From NCBI GenBank assembly GCA_963821715.1, contig CAWGET010000001.1, forward strand, positions 124,001 through 188,000: a stretch of 64,000 bases of DNA, written 5' to 3'. Positions 18,980 through 26,960 of this stretch are shown piece by piece; the first letter of the stretch is position 1; each line of letters begins with the position of its first letter. The notes below the pieces were generated by a model that saw nothing but the letters and a program-made list of their open reading frames with translations, had not been told where the DNA came from and did no database searches. The position numbers were made by a program, and so were the translations under genes. Origin of the DNA: CAWGET01 sp963821715 (GTDB lineage: Bacteria; Bacteroidota; Ignavibacteria; Ignavibacteriales; Melioribacteraceae).

Positions 18980-20389
18980 TTATTTCATCAAAACGAATTT
19001 CTTGGTTTCTTTAAAGTTGTCGGTTTTCAATTGATAATAATAAACTCCGCTTGAAATGCCTTTTGCAGTAAATTCCACCGTGTAAACTCCGGCTGTCTGA
19101 GCTTTATCAATTAAAGTTTCAACAAGATTTCCTATCGCGTCGAAAACCTGAAGCTGAACGTTCGCTTGGTTCGCGATTGAATATTTTATAGTTGTCGACG
19201 GATTGAACGGATTCGGATAATTTTGTTCAAGCCCAAATTTTTCCGGGATCAAATTCGATTTAACCTGTTTAACCGATGTAACGGTTGTATCGAAACCCAG
19301 ACTAGCCATTTGTTTGGTTGTTAACGGTGTAGCAAAAAGCATTTGATGTCCGTCCCATTCGGTATCCACAATTGACCAGTTTTTTGAAGGTCCGACGGGA
19401 TCGCTGGTATTTCCGTTATAAGTTATGAAATCGAGTTTAAATGATTTTTCATAATCAGCCGGAATAGCCACAACACCATTAAGCCAAACGAGGGAGCTGT
19501 CTTCTTCATTCCATTTAGCGAACTGCATAATTCCGTCGTCATTATAATCCTGAATAGCGGGAATCGTTCCGCCGAAATTTGCGTGGCAATCGTTGCATTT
19601 TCTTCCATCGCTCATAATTGAATGTGCTTGATACGGCCCGATTGCGATCCAGCTATCGCCTTGATAGGTTATAGATTGAAATGATGCTGTGCCTACTTTA
19701 CCATCTTTCTCCCGGTTTACAAGCAGAACAAAATCCTTTATTTGCCGCAGCGGTCTTTTAAGATGATCTTCAACCTGACTTTCCATATGGCAGTTATAGC
19801 AGGCAATAACGGTTCGCGTATGGCAGGCGTTGCAATGCAGAGCTCCGTTATGCGGATCGTATGAAGAATGATTGGGAAGAGTTCCGGCCGCGTCGTTATG
19901 GCAGTCAATGCAGTCAACTCCAATCGCTCCGGTCTCAAACATCGTTTGATACTCTGTTCCGTCTCCATGAATATCGGATGATCCATGGCAATCCCAACAT
20001 TTAAATCCTTCTTCACGGTGTACATCCGGAAGATTGTGCACTGTTATTTCCGCTTTCTGACGCGAATGGCATGATAAACATTGGTCTTGAGACACTGAGA
20101 AATCCGTAGCATGGCAGTCGTCGCAGCTCGGTTCGTAGTCTGCGGGATAAACTTCTCCTTTAGCATTTGTCGGTCCGTGGCATTCTTTGCAGCCCATATC
20201 TTCAATAGGTACTCCGGTCAATGTTTCGAAACCCCCGGTTCCGCCGTTCTCTACTGTCGAATACCAATACGATTTTCCGTTGCGGGTATTATGTAGACTC
20301 GATTGAAAATCCGATTGAGCGAAAATAGGAGCCGCAAAAACAATCGCCAAAAAAACTAAAAAATATCCATTAATTTGTTTCATTCTCAT
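18980..20389 (-). CDS. T9SS-exported octahaem c-type cytochrome
   Basis: 469 residues with a Sec signal peptide (APIFAQ). Eight CXXCH motifs were counted: CKECH, CDDCH, CLSCH, CWDCH, CIDCH, CNACH, CYNCH and CNDCH. The first seven are packed in the N-terminal half; the eighth stands alone. The C-terminal 80 residues are a classic T9SS type A sorting domain, starting near LEQNYPNPFNPSTTIKYSI and ending KKFVLMK. The protein should therefore carry haem and be exported to the cell surface by T9SS. The TPR gene upstream overlaps by four bases (ATGA). A second ATG two codons in, at 20383, has better spacing from GAGGGAG and may be the true start. The cytochrome subfamily is not recognised. Confidence 0.9.
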   Translation of the reverse strand: MRMKQINGYFLVFLAIVFAAPIFAQSDFQSSLHNTRNGKSYWYSTVENGGTGGFETLTGVPIEDMGCKECHGPTNAKGEVYPADYEPSCDDCHATDFSVSQDQCLSCHSRQKAEITVHNLPDVHREEGFKCWDCHGSSDIHGDGTEYQTMFETGAIGVDCIDCHNDAAGTLPNHSSYDPHNGALHCNACHTRTVIACYNCHMESQVEDHLKRPLRQIKDFVLLVNREKDGKVGTASFQSITYQGDSWIAIGPYQAHSIMSDGRKCNDCHANFGGTIPAIQDYNDDGIMQFAKWNEEDSSLVWLNGVVAIPADYEKSFKLDFITYNGNTSDPVGPSKNWSIVDTEWDGHQMLFATPLTTKQMASLGFDTTVTSVKQVKSNLIPEKFGLEQNYPNPFNPSTTIKYSIANQANVQLQVFDAIGNLVETLIDKAQTAGVYTVEFTAKGISSGVYYYQLKTDNFKETKKFVLMK

Positions 20390-20829
20390 TTCTCCCTCGT
20401 ATTTATGTGGAATGATATTTTTTTTATTACACTAAATAACTTTGGGTTGGAAGGATCAAACTCCAAAGCGTTCTTAAAGTTATATAAAGCGTTTTTTGGA
20501 TTACAGTAAAGCCAGATGATTCCCAGGCGGAGATAATGATCCCTTGACTCATCATAATATTTCTTATTCTGGATTTGATCTATTAATTCAAGACATGGAC
20601 AGTCATCCTCAATTGGATTAGTATTAATTATGAATTGTAAATCTTCGGAAATTAATTGATAAAGAAGATCGAAGGCACTTTCAATTTCACCTGTTTGAGT
20701 GTAACAGAGGATCAGTTTTTTTATTATTTCCTTGTTATGCGGCGATTCCCGGAGGCATTCAAGAAATGATGTTTTGGCTTCCAAATACTTTCGAGCCAGA
20801 AAATAATGATTGGCGAGCATTTCGTTCAT
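20386..20829 (-). CDS. TPR-like small protein upstream of the octahaem cytochrome
   Basis: 147 residues without a signal peptide or membrane helix. It is helical with tetratricopeptide-like features: ANHYFLARKYLEAKTSFLECLRESPHN, then LRLGIIWLYCNPKNALYNFKNALEFDPSNPK, resembling two to three TPR units. A CPC triplet sits mid-protein. TPR proteins usually serve as protein-binding scaffolds. The overlap with the cytochrome gene suggests it assists maturation or export of that protein, but this is inference. A sigma-54-like promoter lies 15 bp before its start. Confidence 0.55.
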   Translation of the reverse strand: MNEMLANHYFLARKYLEAKTSFLECLRESPHNKEIIKKLILCYTQTGEIESAFDLLYQLISEDLQFIINTNPIEDDCPCLELIDQIQNKKYYDESRDHYLRLGIIWLYCNPKNALYNFKNALEFDPSNPKLFSVIKKISFHINTREK

Positions 20830-20843
20830 AATAACTTTTAAAG

Positions 20844-20859
20844 TGCAATTTTTAAGCCA
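20844..20859 (-). promoter_or_regulatory. Candidate sigma-54 promoter for the TPR-octahaem cytochrome unit
   Basis: On the minus strand the sequence TGGCTTAAAAATTGCA has the invariant GG-N10-GC spacing of a -24/-12 element and matches TGGC-N7-TTGC. The gene for a sigma-54 activator lies directly upstream on the same strand. The predicted transcription start would be only about five bases before the annotated ATG of the TPR gene, so either translation is nearly leaderless, the second ATG at 20820 is used, or the match is chance. Confidence 0.45.
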
Positions 20860-21021
20860 CGGTAAACCCAGGTATTATATTAAGTTTAAAGTATTGGAAT
20901 TTGAAACAGATCGTTCAAAAATTTGCGAATAATGGGTGTAATATCTTTATAAAGTGTTAATATAAAGTAGGTTAGCATTAAAATGAAACGAATTGTTCCG
21001 GTGAAACACATTTTGAAACGA

Positions 21022-22350
21022 TTATTTTTCTATTCCAAGATCTTTTAGCCGTCTCCAAAGCGTAGTTCGTCCTATCTTTAACTCCTGTGCGGCTTTGGTT
21101 TTATTCCAATGATGTTTTTCGAGAAGAGAGATTAGTTCGGTTTTTTCGGAGAGCGGGGAAGAGGAGATGTAGTGTGAATTATTATTCGATGAAGCTAAGT
21201 ACTTAATATTTGCGGGAAGTTTTGTAAAACTTATTGAGGAACTGTTTGCGGTTCTAACAAAAGCATATTCTATTGCATTTTCCAGCTCACGGATATTTCC
21301 TGGGAAGGAGTAATTCTGCAGCAAATCCAATGCGTTATCATCTATATCGAGAATTTCTTTTTTATAGAGCAAAGAGAATTTTTTTAGAAAGTGATTAACT
21401 AATGGTGCTAAATCATCCATTCTCTCCCTCAAAGGCGGAATTTCAATGGGAATAACATTCAGCCGGTAGAAAAGATCTTCTCGTAGAATCCCTGTTTTCA
21501 GCGCTTCCTGAAGATTAAGATTTGTGGCGGATATAACGCGGACGTTTACCTTTCGGGTAACTGATTCGCCGACTCTTTCAAAAGTGCCTTCCTGCAGAAC
21601 TCTTAAAAGCTGCAGCTGCATTTGGGATGGCATTTCCGCAACCTCATCCAGAAAAATTGTTCCGCCGTCCGCTAGTTCAAATCTTCCGGGCCGGTCTTTA
21701 AACGCGTCGGTAAATGCACCCTTCACATGACCGAAAAGTTCGCTGCTTAATAAATGCGGAGGGAAGACAGAACAGTTTACTTTAATAAACGGGTTATCCC
21801 GTCTCCCGCTCACCATTTGGATAGCGTTGGCAATCATTTCTTTCCCGGTCCCGGATTCGCCATGGATCATTACCGGAGCGTCGGAATCTGCAATTTCATC
21901 TATCAGATCAAAAATATCGCGCATCTGTTTGCTCTTGCCTATTACTCCGTGAAAGTGAGAATCTTTCACAAGATTTTTCCGGATAACTTCCAGATCGCAA
22001 ATATCCCTGAAGGAAATTATTCCTCCCGAGGGTTCTTTATCGTCATTATAAAGAACTGCGGCGTTTAGCTTTATCGGTATTTTATCTCCGGATTGGAGAT
22101 GCATTTCAGAATCAAAATCGTAAATATTTTTTTTCGTTTTTAAGATCATCGCTATCGGACAATCGTGAAAACAGAGCCTGGATTTAAAGACGTGTTTACA
22201 AAATTTTCCCATTACTTCTTCACGGTTATATCCGGTAATTTTTTCCGCCGCTTTGTTGAAGAAGTTTATCTTAAATTCCTTATTTACGGTAAATATTCCT
22301 TCCGCTAAGGAGTCGAGTATATCGTCTTTAATTGTTTTTTCGAAAGCCAT
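21022..22350 (-). CDS. Sigma-54-dependent activator with Cys-bearing PAS domain
   Basis: 442 residues in three parts. A PAS domain spans about 8-120 and contains Cys51, Cys60 and Cys64 (FCKHVFKSRLCFHDCPI). The AAA+ domain has a Walker A GESGTGK at 164-170, the sigma-54 contact loop GAFTDA (normally GAFTGA) at 211-216, and FLDEVAEM as Walker B. A Fis-type helix-turn-helix closes the protein (TKAAQELKIGRTTLWRRL). There is no receiver domain, so the signal is probably sensed by the PAS domain, perhaps as redox state through the cysteines. It sits between the cytochrome-porin operon and the TPR-octahaem unit, whose candidate promoter is of sigma-54 type. Confidence 0.92.
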   Translation of the reverse strand: MAFEKTIKDDILDSLAEGIFTVNKEFKINFFNKAAEKITGYNREEVMGKFCKHVFKSRLCFHDCPIAMILKTKKNIYDFDSEMHLQSGDKIPIKLNAAVLYNDDKEPSGGIISFRDICDLEVIRKNLVKDSHFHGVIGKSKQMRDIFDLIDEIADSDAPVMIHGESGTGKEMIANAIQMVSGRRDNPFIKVNCSVFPPHLLSSELFGHVKGAFTDAFKDRPGRFELADGGTIFLDEVAEMPSQMQLQLLRVLQEGTFERVGESVTRKVNVRVISATNLNLQEALKTGILREDLFYRLNVIPIEIPPLRERMDDLAPLVNHFLKKFSLLYKKEILDIDDNALDLLQNYSFPGNIRELENAIEYAFVRTANSSSISFTKLPANIKYLASSNNNSHYISSSPLSEKTELISLLEKHHWNKTKAAQELKIGRTTLWRRLKDLGIEK

Positions 22351-22467
22351 AGAATCTTTAATATTAAAGTATAATTTTAAGAAAATAATGGATCATTATA
22401 AAGGAAAAAAGTGGTACTGAAACGCCGTGTCCGTAAAAGTTTTTGTAGTAAAGATGGGGTAAATATC

Positions 22468-22495
22468 GCAGAGACGCTTTTCACAGCGTCTCTGC
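22468..22495. repeat. GAGACG palindrome after the 11-haem cytochrome gene
   Basis: Perfect 11-bp arms GCAGAGACGCT/AGCGTCTCTGC around a 6-nt loop, 18 bp past the end of the 11-haem gene. No T run follows in the minus direction. It may stop or stabilise the transcript, or be a dispersed repeat. Confidence 0.6.
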
Positions 22496-22513
22496 TGATA
22501 ATGTAAGTGTTTT

Positions 22514-23698
22514 CTAGTAATCTATTTCTGAACCAAATACGTTTAACTTGCCGTTGATGTGTTTTGCTTTATCGATAATTTCATAATTATCTCCTACTTT
22601 AGCAACAACATCTGCGTGACAGAATTCACAGCTAGGGTTAGCGAAATGTGTTCCACCCGGTAGCGGACTACCGCTTTCCGGATCTCCGTGACATGTCCCG
22701 CATTTTGCTTCATCGCTTCCGCCAATCCAGCTAACTACATTCTCTGTATTGCCGTTTTTAAAATTACCGTGGCAATATGTATTTGCGCAGGAAACGTCCG
22801 AATAAACAGGTTCGGGAGTTATCGGATCTCTGTTGCTGTCGTAGTTGCTTGTACTGGATTCATTTGTTACGGTAGTTGCCAATGCGCCCCAAGCAATATC
22901 GGAATTAGAATTTTCCAAATGTCCTTCAACAAAAACATCGTCGTAAACAGTATGGCATTCGGTACAGGAAACAGGATTTGCAAATATCGTCATCGTTGAA
23001 TCAAGATGCGCCTGATGAGCGCCTACTCCGGGAACTGTTGGATCGGAATTCCCGGCAACGTCTTTCGGCGGGGCTATTTGTCCGGGTTCGCTGAAGTTAC
23101 CGTGACATGTATTACAAGCTTCGGGTCCTTCCGGCTGAGAATGGCAGGTTAAACAACTTGAAGCCACCAAACCTCCAGCATAATCAGTTCCGTGACAATT
23201 TTGACATGCGAGCAAATTCCAATCGTTATCCATCAAATAGACACCATGGAAATTTGAAGAAGAGGGATTTCGAATTCCGTCCTTGTGCACATCAATTGTC
23301 TCGTGGCATAAAGTACAAGGAGTACTGGAGAATCCGCCGTTAAAATCTTCTCCGTGGCAGGAGAGGCAATCGAACATATCGGCGTCGGTTTCCGCCAAAT
23401 AAACAGGATGGCGAACGCCTTTTTTGTGTACGCTGATTGTAGGATGGCAATCGGTACAAGCAACCCCTGCAGTTCCGCCGCTGAAATCCCCTGCATGGCA
23501 CTGCATACACTCTTCAAAATTGTCTTCATCATCCTGAAGCCATTTACCATGAAAATTATTGGAGGCGGGGTTTAAATCACCTTCACCGTGGAATTTTAAT
23601 GCTTCGGGTTTGGCAATATCTTCCTGTAGATCGCTGCAGGAAAAAAAGATAAGGCTTATTGCTATGCCGATAAGAATATGAGAAAAAATATATTTCAT
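22514..23698 (-). CDS. 11-haem c-type cytochrome lipoprotein
   Basis: 394 residues. The N-terminus has a lipobox LIFFSC, so it should be a lipoprotein. Ten CXXCH motifs (CMQCH, CTDCH, CLSCH, CTLCH, CQNCH, CLTCH, CNTCH, CTECH, CGTCH, CEFCH) and one CX4CH motif (CANTYCH) were counted. The CX4CH followed by WIGGSDEAKCGTCHGDP resembles the CxxxxCH...CXXCH repeat domain known from Geobacter cytochromes. The first half has threefold internal repeats with the pattern HGxxL...CxxCHGxDFxGG. It is the last gene of a four-gene operon with the barrel protein and is a candidate outer-membrane partner in an electron conduit. Confidence 0.88.
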   Translation of the reverse strand: MKYIFSHILIGIAISLIFFSCSDLQEDIAKPEALKFHGEGDLNPASNNFHGKWLQDDEDNFEECMQCHAGDFSGGTAGVACTDCHPTISVHKKGVRHPVYLAETDADMFDCLSCHGEDFNGGFSSTPCTLCHETIDVHKDGIRNPSSSNFHGVYLMDNDWNLLACQNCHGTDYAGGLVASSCLTCHSQPEGPEACNTCHGNFSEPGQIAPPKDVAGNSDPTVPGVGAHQAHLDSTMTIFANPVSCTECHTVYDDVFVEGHLENSNSDIAWGALATTVTNESSTSNYDSNRDPITPEPVYSDVSCANTYCHGNFKNGNTENVVSWIGGSDEAKCGTCHGDPESGSPLPGGTHFANPSCEFCHADVVAKVGDNYEIIDKAKHINGKLNVFGSEIDY

Positions 23699-23716
23699 AG
23701 TTAACCTAATTTTCTT

Positions 23717-24922
23717 CTATTGATGACAATAACCGCAGAATCCTTGTCCGGCTTGACCTCCCGGACGGGCATTCGCATCTAAATGACAATTATAACAAAC
23801 AGAACCGGCGTCGTTATGCCAATCACCTTCCTGACTGCTCATAAAACCGGTTTCGTGTGTTTTTGGATTTGTGCCTTCTATTCCGTCGCTGTCTGTATGG
23901 CACAAAATGCAATTCGGATCGGCTCCTTCCGTATCATGACATGATGCACACGTTTCAATATTTCGTCTAGCTAGAACAGCGTGTTCGCCGCCTCCGGTGC
24001 CTCTTCCGAATGTTGTGAAATTAGGATCACGATGTGATTCCGGAACCATTCCTCCAAGAGCAAAATCTCCGCCTTCCGCCTGATGGCATTCATTGCAGAA
24101 TGTTTCGCGATTGTGACACGAAACACATGTTGAGGAATTTGAATTTGCGTCTATTCCATGTGTGTATCGGTAGTTAAAATCGTGAACTCTCATAATCTTC
24201 TGCTCTTTAGCATTATCGATATAATTATGAGGCTGATACGGAGTATAAAAATCATCGGAAAGATTTGCTTCGTCCAAACCGGTTGTAGCGGCGTGGCAAG
24301 CTTCGCAGAATGAATCGCTATGGCACATCGCACACTGCGCGTCCTTCCGGTCTACTTTATACTTGTGATTTTCTAAAAACGAAACTTGTTTATGATCCTG
24401 CGGAAGAAGATCCGCCGTAGAAATATGACATGCTTCGCATTCATTGGTTGCTATCTTTTCGTTATCGTGGCATTGATAGCATGTAGCCATCTGAGGTTTT
24501 GCACCGTTTTCTGCTTCGAAACTGTAATCAACTTCGTCCAAACCCTGATGGCACTCCGTACATTCAAGATTATTTTGTTCAAGATGATATTTATGGTTAA
24601 ACAATAGTCCAGACTCAGATCTGACCAGCGGTTCATAAGTATCATCTACATGGCACATAGAACAATTTTCATCGTCTTCTATATCATGACAGCTTTCGCA
24701 GCTTTCGTGTCCCTGCGGAAGAAGATCATCTTTTAAACTAGTACTTTCTTCTGCATTCATATGACAGGCAGCGCAATCCGTCACTTCAACGTGAAGTTGA
24801 TGAGAAAAATTAATTCGACTTTTATTTTTTTCGCTTTGATCTTTTTGTGAACTAAATCCTGTAAACACAAGGAATGAAAGTGTGATGATAAAAGCGACCG
24901 TGTAAATAAATTTTATTTTCAT
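23717..24922 (-). CDS. 14-haem c-type cytochrome
   Basis: 401 residues with an N-terminal hydrophobic segment (residues 5-22) that acts as signal peptide or membrane anchor. Fourteen CXXCH motifs were counted: CAACH, CESCH, CSMCH, CTECH, CYQCH, CEACH, CAMCH, CEACH, CVSCH, CNECH, CASCH, CILCH, CYNCH and CGYCH. The last haem site is at the very C-terminus (GYCHQ). Haem density is about one per 29 residues, as in MtrA-type conduit cytochromes, although it has more haems. The start is 1 bp after the barrel gene, so the two are probably translated together. A role threading the barrel is inferred from this pairing only. Confidence 0.88.
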   Translation of the reverse strand: MKIKFIYTVAFIITLSFLVFTGFSSQKDQSEKNKSRINFSHQLHVEVTDCAACHMNAEESTSLKDDLLPQGHESCESCHDIEDDENCSMCHVDDTYEPLVRSESGLLFNHKYHLEQNNLECTECHQGLDEVDYSFEAENGAKPQMATCYQCHDNEKIATNECEACHISTADLLPQDHKQVSFLENHKYKVDRKDAQCAMCHSDSFCEACHAATTGLDEANLSDDFYTPYQPHNYIDNAKEQKIMRVHDFNYRYTHGIDANSNSSTCVSCHNRETFCNECHQAEGGDFALGGMVPESHRDPNFTTFGRGTGGGEHAVLARRNIETCASCHDTEGADPNCILCHTDSDGIEGTNPKTHETGFMSSQEGDWHNDAGSVCYNCHLDANARPGGQAGQGFCGYCHQ

Positions 24923-24923
24923 A

Positions 24924-26204
24924 TCAGATCAGATCTAAATTTGTATTGAACCAGTAATTTAATTTGAACAATACCCGGTAATCATTTTTATAGATCTTAT
25001 TATTGAAGTATTGTCCCTGAAGATCAAAAGATAAAACTCTTATCGGTCTGTAATTAAATCCCGCTACAACCGATGTAATATTGTTTGTTTCAGCTTCTTC
25101 GGAAAGTTTGTAATTCGAAAACGAAATTCCCGCCGACGGAGTTATCATTCCGTTGAAGAACGATCTCGCCGCGTAAAGAGAAACGGCGTCCAGCTCTCCG
25201 GCGTACCCGAGATTTTTCCTGTAGCTTATACTTCCGTAATTGGAGTTAACACCAAGTGTGAAACGTTGAGAATTTTCATCATCGAAAGTAACGTTCGCGA
25301 ATTTTCCCACAACAGTGATGAGCGGATTAATCTTATAATCAATACCGCCTTCAATTTCCTGAGTGTTCGCGTAGTTAAATACCGAAAAGATTGAGTTGTA
25401 CTGAATTCTCGGCTCTTTATAATTGTAATAAAGGTTAATACCGAGATTTTCAATCTGTTCGTATCTTCCGTTAACTTCAAATCGGGAAGTGGCGTTGTAG
25501 TTCAAATCAAAATCGTATCTTGTATCGATGCTGAAGATTTCTTCCATCATGTAAGATCCCTCAGCTGAAAGGAATTGATACTGATTTGAGTTTTGTTCAA
25601 TTAATACAGTTATGGGATTGAAATTTTCATCGAGGCGAATTGCTTCGTAACTTTGCCTTTTGAAATTTTTATCGATATAACTGAAAGCAAATCGAAGGTT
25701 ATTAAGGGCGGTTATTGCCAATTTTCCTCCGAATATGTAATTATCGCTCCACTCGTCAATCAGTTCCAGTTTTTGATAAGCCGGAACATTCCCTCCGTAA
25801 AATCCGCTTAATGTAAATTTGTCTGTTCCTAATTTCAGGCTAACTCCATCGAATAAACCTCCCGCAACGAAATTATAAATCGGCTGTCGCCCAATCTTAA
25901 TTGTCGCGATATCGTAAAGATTTCTTCCTTCAAAATAAAGATTATAAAATCGAAGCCGTGGATCGTTAACCAATTGATTGGAAATATTGCTCGCCAGATT
26001 AAAACGGGTTTTCAGCGAGAACTTATTTTTATTAACATTAAGATTAAGGGTTTGATAAGTGCGTAAATAAGTATCTGATTCATTATTCAGATCAAACCGT
26101 TCGAAGGAGTAGACCGAGGAGGAAATTCTGCCGTTAATATTTTGCGCCGAAACGATTAACGGCAGAAATAAAAAAGTGGAAATTAAGAGAAACTTTTTCA
26201 TCAT
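24924..26204 (-). CDS. Outer-membrane beta-barrel of the cytochrome conduit operon
   Basis: 426 residues with a Sec signal peptide (LPLIVSAQ). The whole mature part is alternating strands with aromatic girdles (LNLNVNKNKFSLKTRF, LRFYNLYFEGRN, RFEVNGRYEQIENLGINLYYNY) and ends in FKLNYWFNTNLDLI. Length and pattern fit 16-18 strands. It lacks a plug domain. It lies between the tetrahaem gene (9 bp) and the 14-haem gene (1 bp), the arrangement seen in porin-cytochrome operons such as mtrCAB and omb-oma-omc, although I see no sequence likeness to MtrB. The function as an insulating sheath is inference. Confidence 0.75.
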   Translation of the reverse strand: MMKKFLLISTFLFLPLIVSAQNINGRISSSVYSFERFDLNNESDTYLRTYQTLNLNVNKNKFSLKTRFNLASNISNQLVNDPRLRFYNLYFEGRNLYDIATIKIGRQPIYNFVAGGLFDGVSLKLGTDKFTLSGFYGGNVPAYQKLELIDEWSDNYIFGGKLAITALNNLRFAFSYIDKNFKRQSYEAIRLDENFNPITVLIEQNSNQYQFLSAEGSYMMEEIFSIDTRYDFDLNYNATSRFEVNGRYEQIENLGINLYYNYKEPRIQYNSIFSVFNYANTQEIEGGIDYKINPLITVVGKFANVTFDDENSQRFTLGVNSNYGSISYRKNLGYAGELDAVSLYAARSFFNGMITPSAGISFSNYKLSEEAETNNITSVVAGFNYRPIRVLSFDLQGQYFNNKIYKNDYRVLFKLNYWFNTNLDLI

Positions 26205-26213
26205 TATCCTTAT

Positions 26214-26780
26214 TTATTCTTCTGCCGGGATTGGATGTGCAATTTTTGACCACATATCTTCAAATACAAAATCTTTATAAGTAGGACTTTCATCATTGTG
26301 GCATGTTACACAAAAATCATTTATTGCTTCATCATTAACGAAATCTCTCATTCCGTTTTCAACTGCCAGCTTATGATCTTTCATTATTTTCATTGATTTA
26401 TATTCTGATCCCGGACCGTGGCAAGTTTCGCACTGAACACCGTCTTCCATAGAGAATTTTTTGTCAAATCTGGCTTCAGGAAGATCATTACCTGTAACGT
26501 GGCATTTTAAACAAGCGGGCGCTTCAACCGCTTTATCGCCGTGGCCTAATTTTTTAGCTATTTTATCAGCTTCTTCGGTTTGTAAGGTTTGATAAGCTTT
26601 TGAATGAGCGCTTTCTTCCCATTTTGCTAATTGGGCACCGGCATTATCTTTTTTGTGGCACATTCCACAGGTTTTAACACCAACATAATTATATTCTGTT
26701 TTATCCTGCGCAAAGCCGGATGAAGTTAGAAAGAACGCTATTACGAAAGCGAGCGAGTATTTAAACAATCTGTTCATCAT
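26214..26780 (-). CDS. Tetrahaem cytochrome, c554/NapC-associated type
   Basis: 188 residues with a cleavable signal peptide (TSSGFAQ). Four CXXCH motifs: CGMCH, CLKCH, CETCH and CVTCH. The sequence YNYVGVKTCGMCHKKD...WEESAHSKAYQTL and EDGVQCETCHGPGSEYK are typical of the cytochrome c554 family, which mostly act as periplasmic electron carriers. It is the first gene of the barrel operon and could shuttle electrons between the inner membrane modules and the outer membrane conduit. About 180 bp separates it from the 16-haem gene. Confidence 0.88.
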   Translation of the reverse strand: MMNRLFKYSLAFVIAFFLTSSGFAQDKTEYNYVGVKTCGMCHKKDNAGAQLAKWEESAHSKAYQTLQTEEADKIAKKLGHGDKAVEAPACLKCHVTGNDLPEARFDKKFSMEDGVQCETCHGPGSEYKSMKIMKDHKLAVENGMRDFVNDEAINDFCVTCHNDESPTYKDFVFEDMWSKIAHPIPAEE

Positions 26781-26960
26781 TCCTCCAATTGGATTTTATT
26801 AAGTTTATTTTAGAACCTTATTGTCTTTATTTATTAATCAAAAAGACCTTTGTCTCTGAATATATTGTTTTTATTAATAAGAGGCAAATTAGTTTTTCAC
26901 CTCTTAAATATTTATTTAATCTTTTTCAAACGCAAGTTCAAATTCTCAAGCATTTTTATT

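Noticed and set aside
18980..20389. Octahaem tetrathionate reductase or hydroxylamine oxidoreductase identity
   Set aside because: Haem number matches, but no catalytic lysine-type CXXCK site or known family motif is present and the haem spacing differs.
21022..22350. NtrC-type response regulator
   Set aside because: The N-terminus is a PAS domain with no phospho-acceptor Asp pocket, so it is not a two-component receiver.
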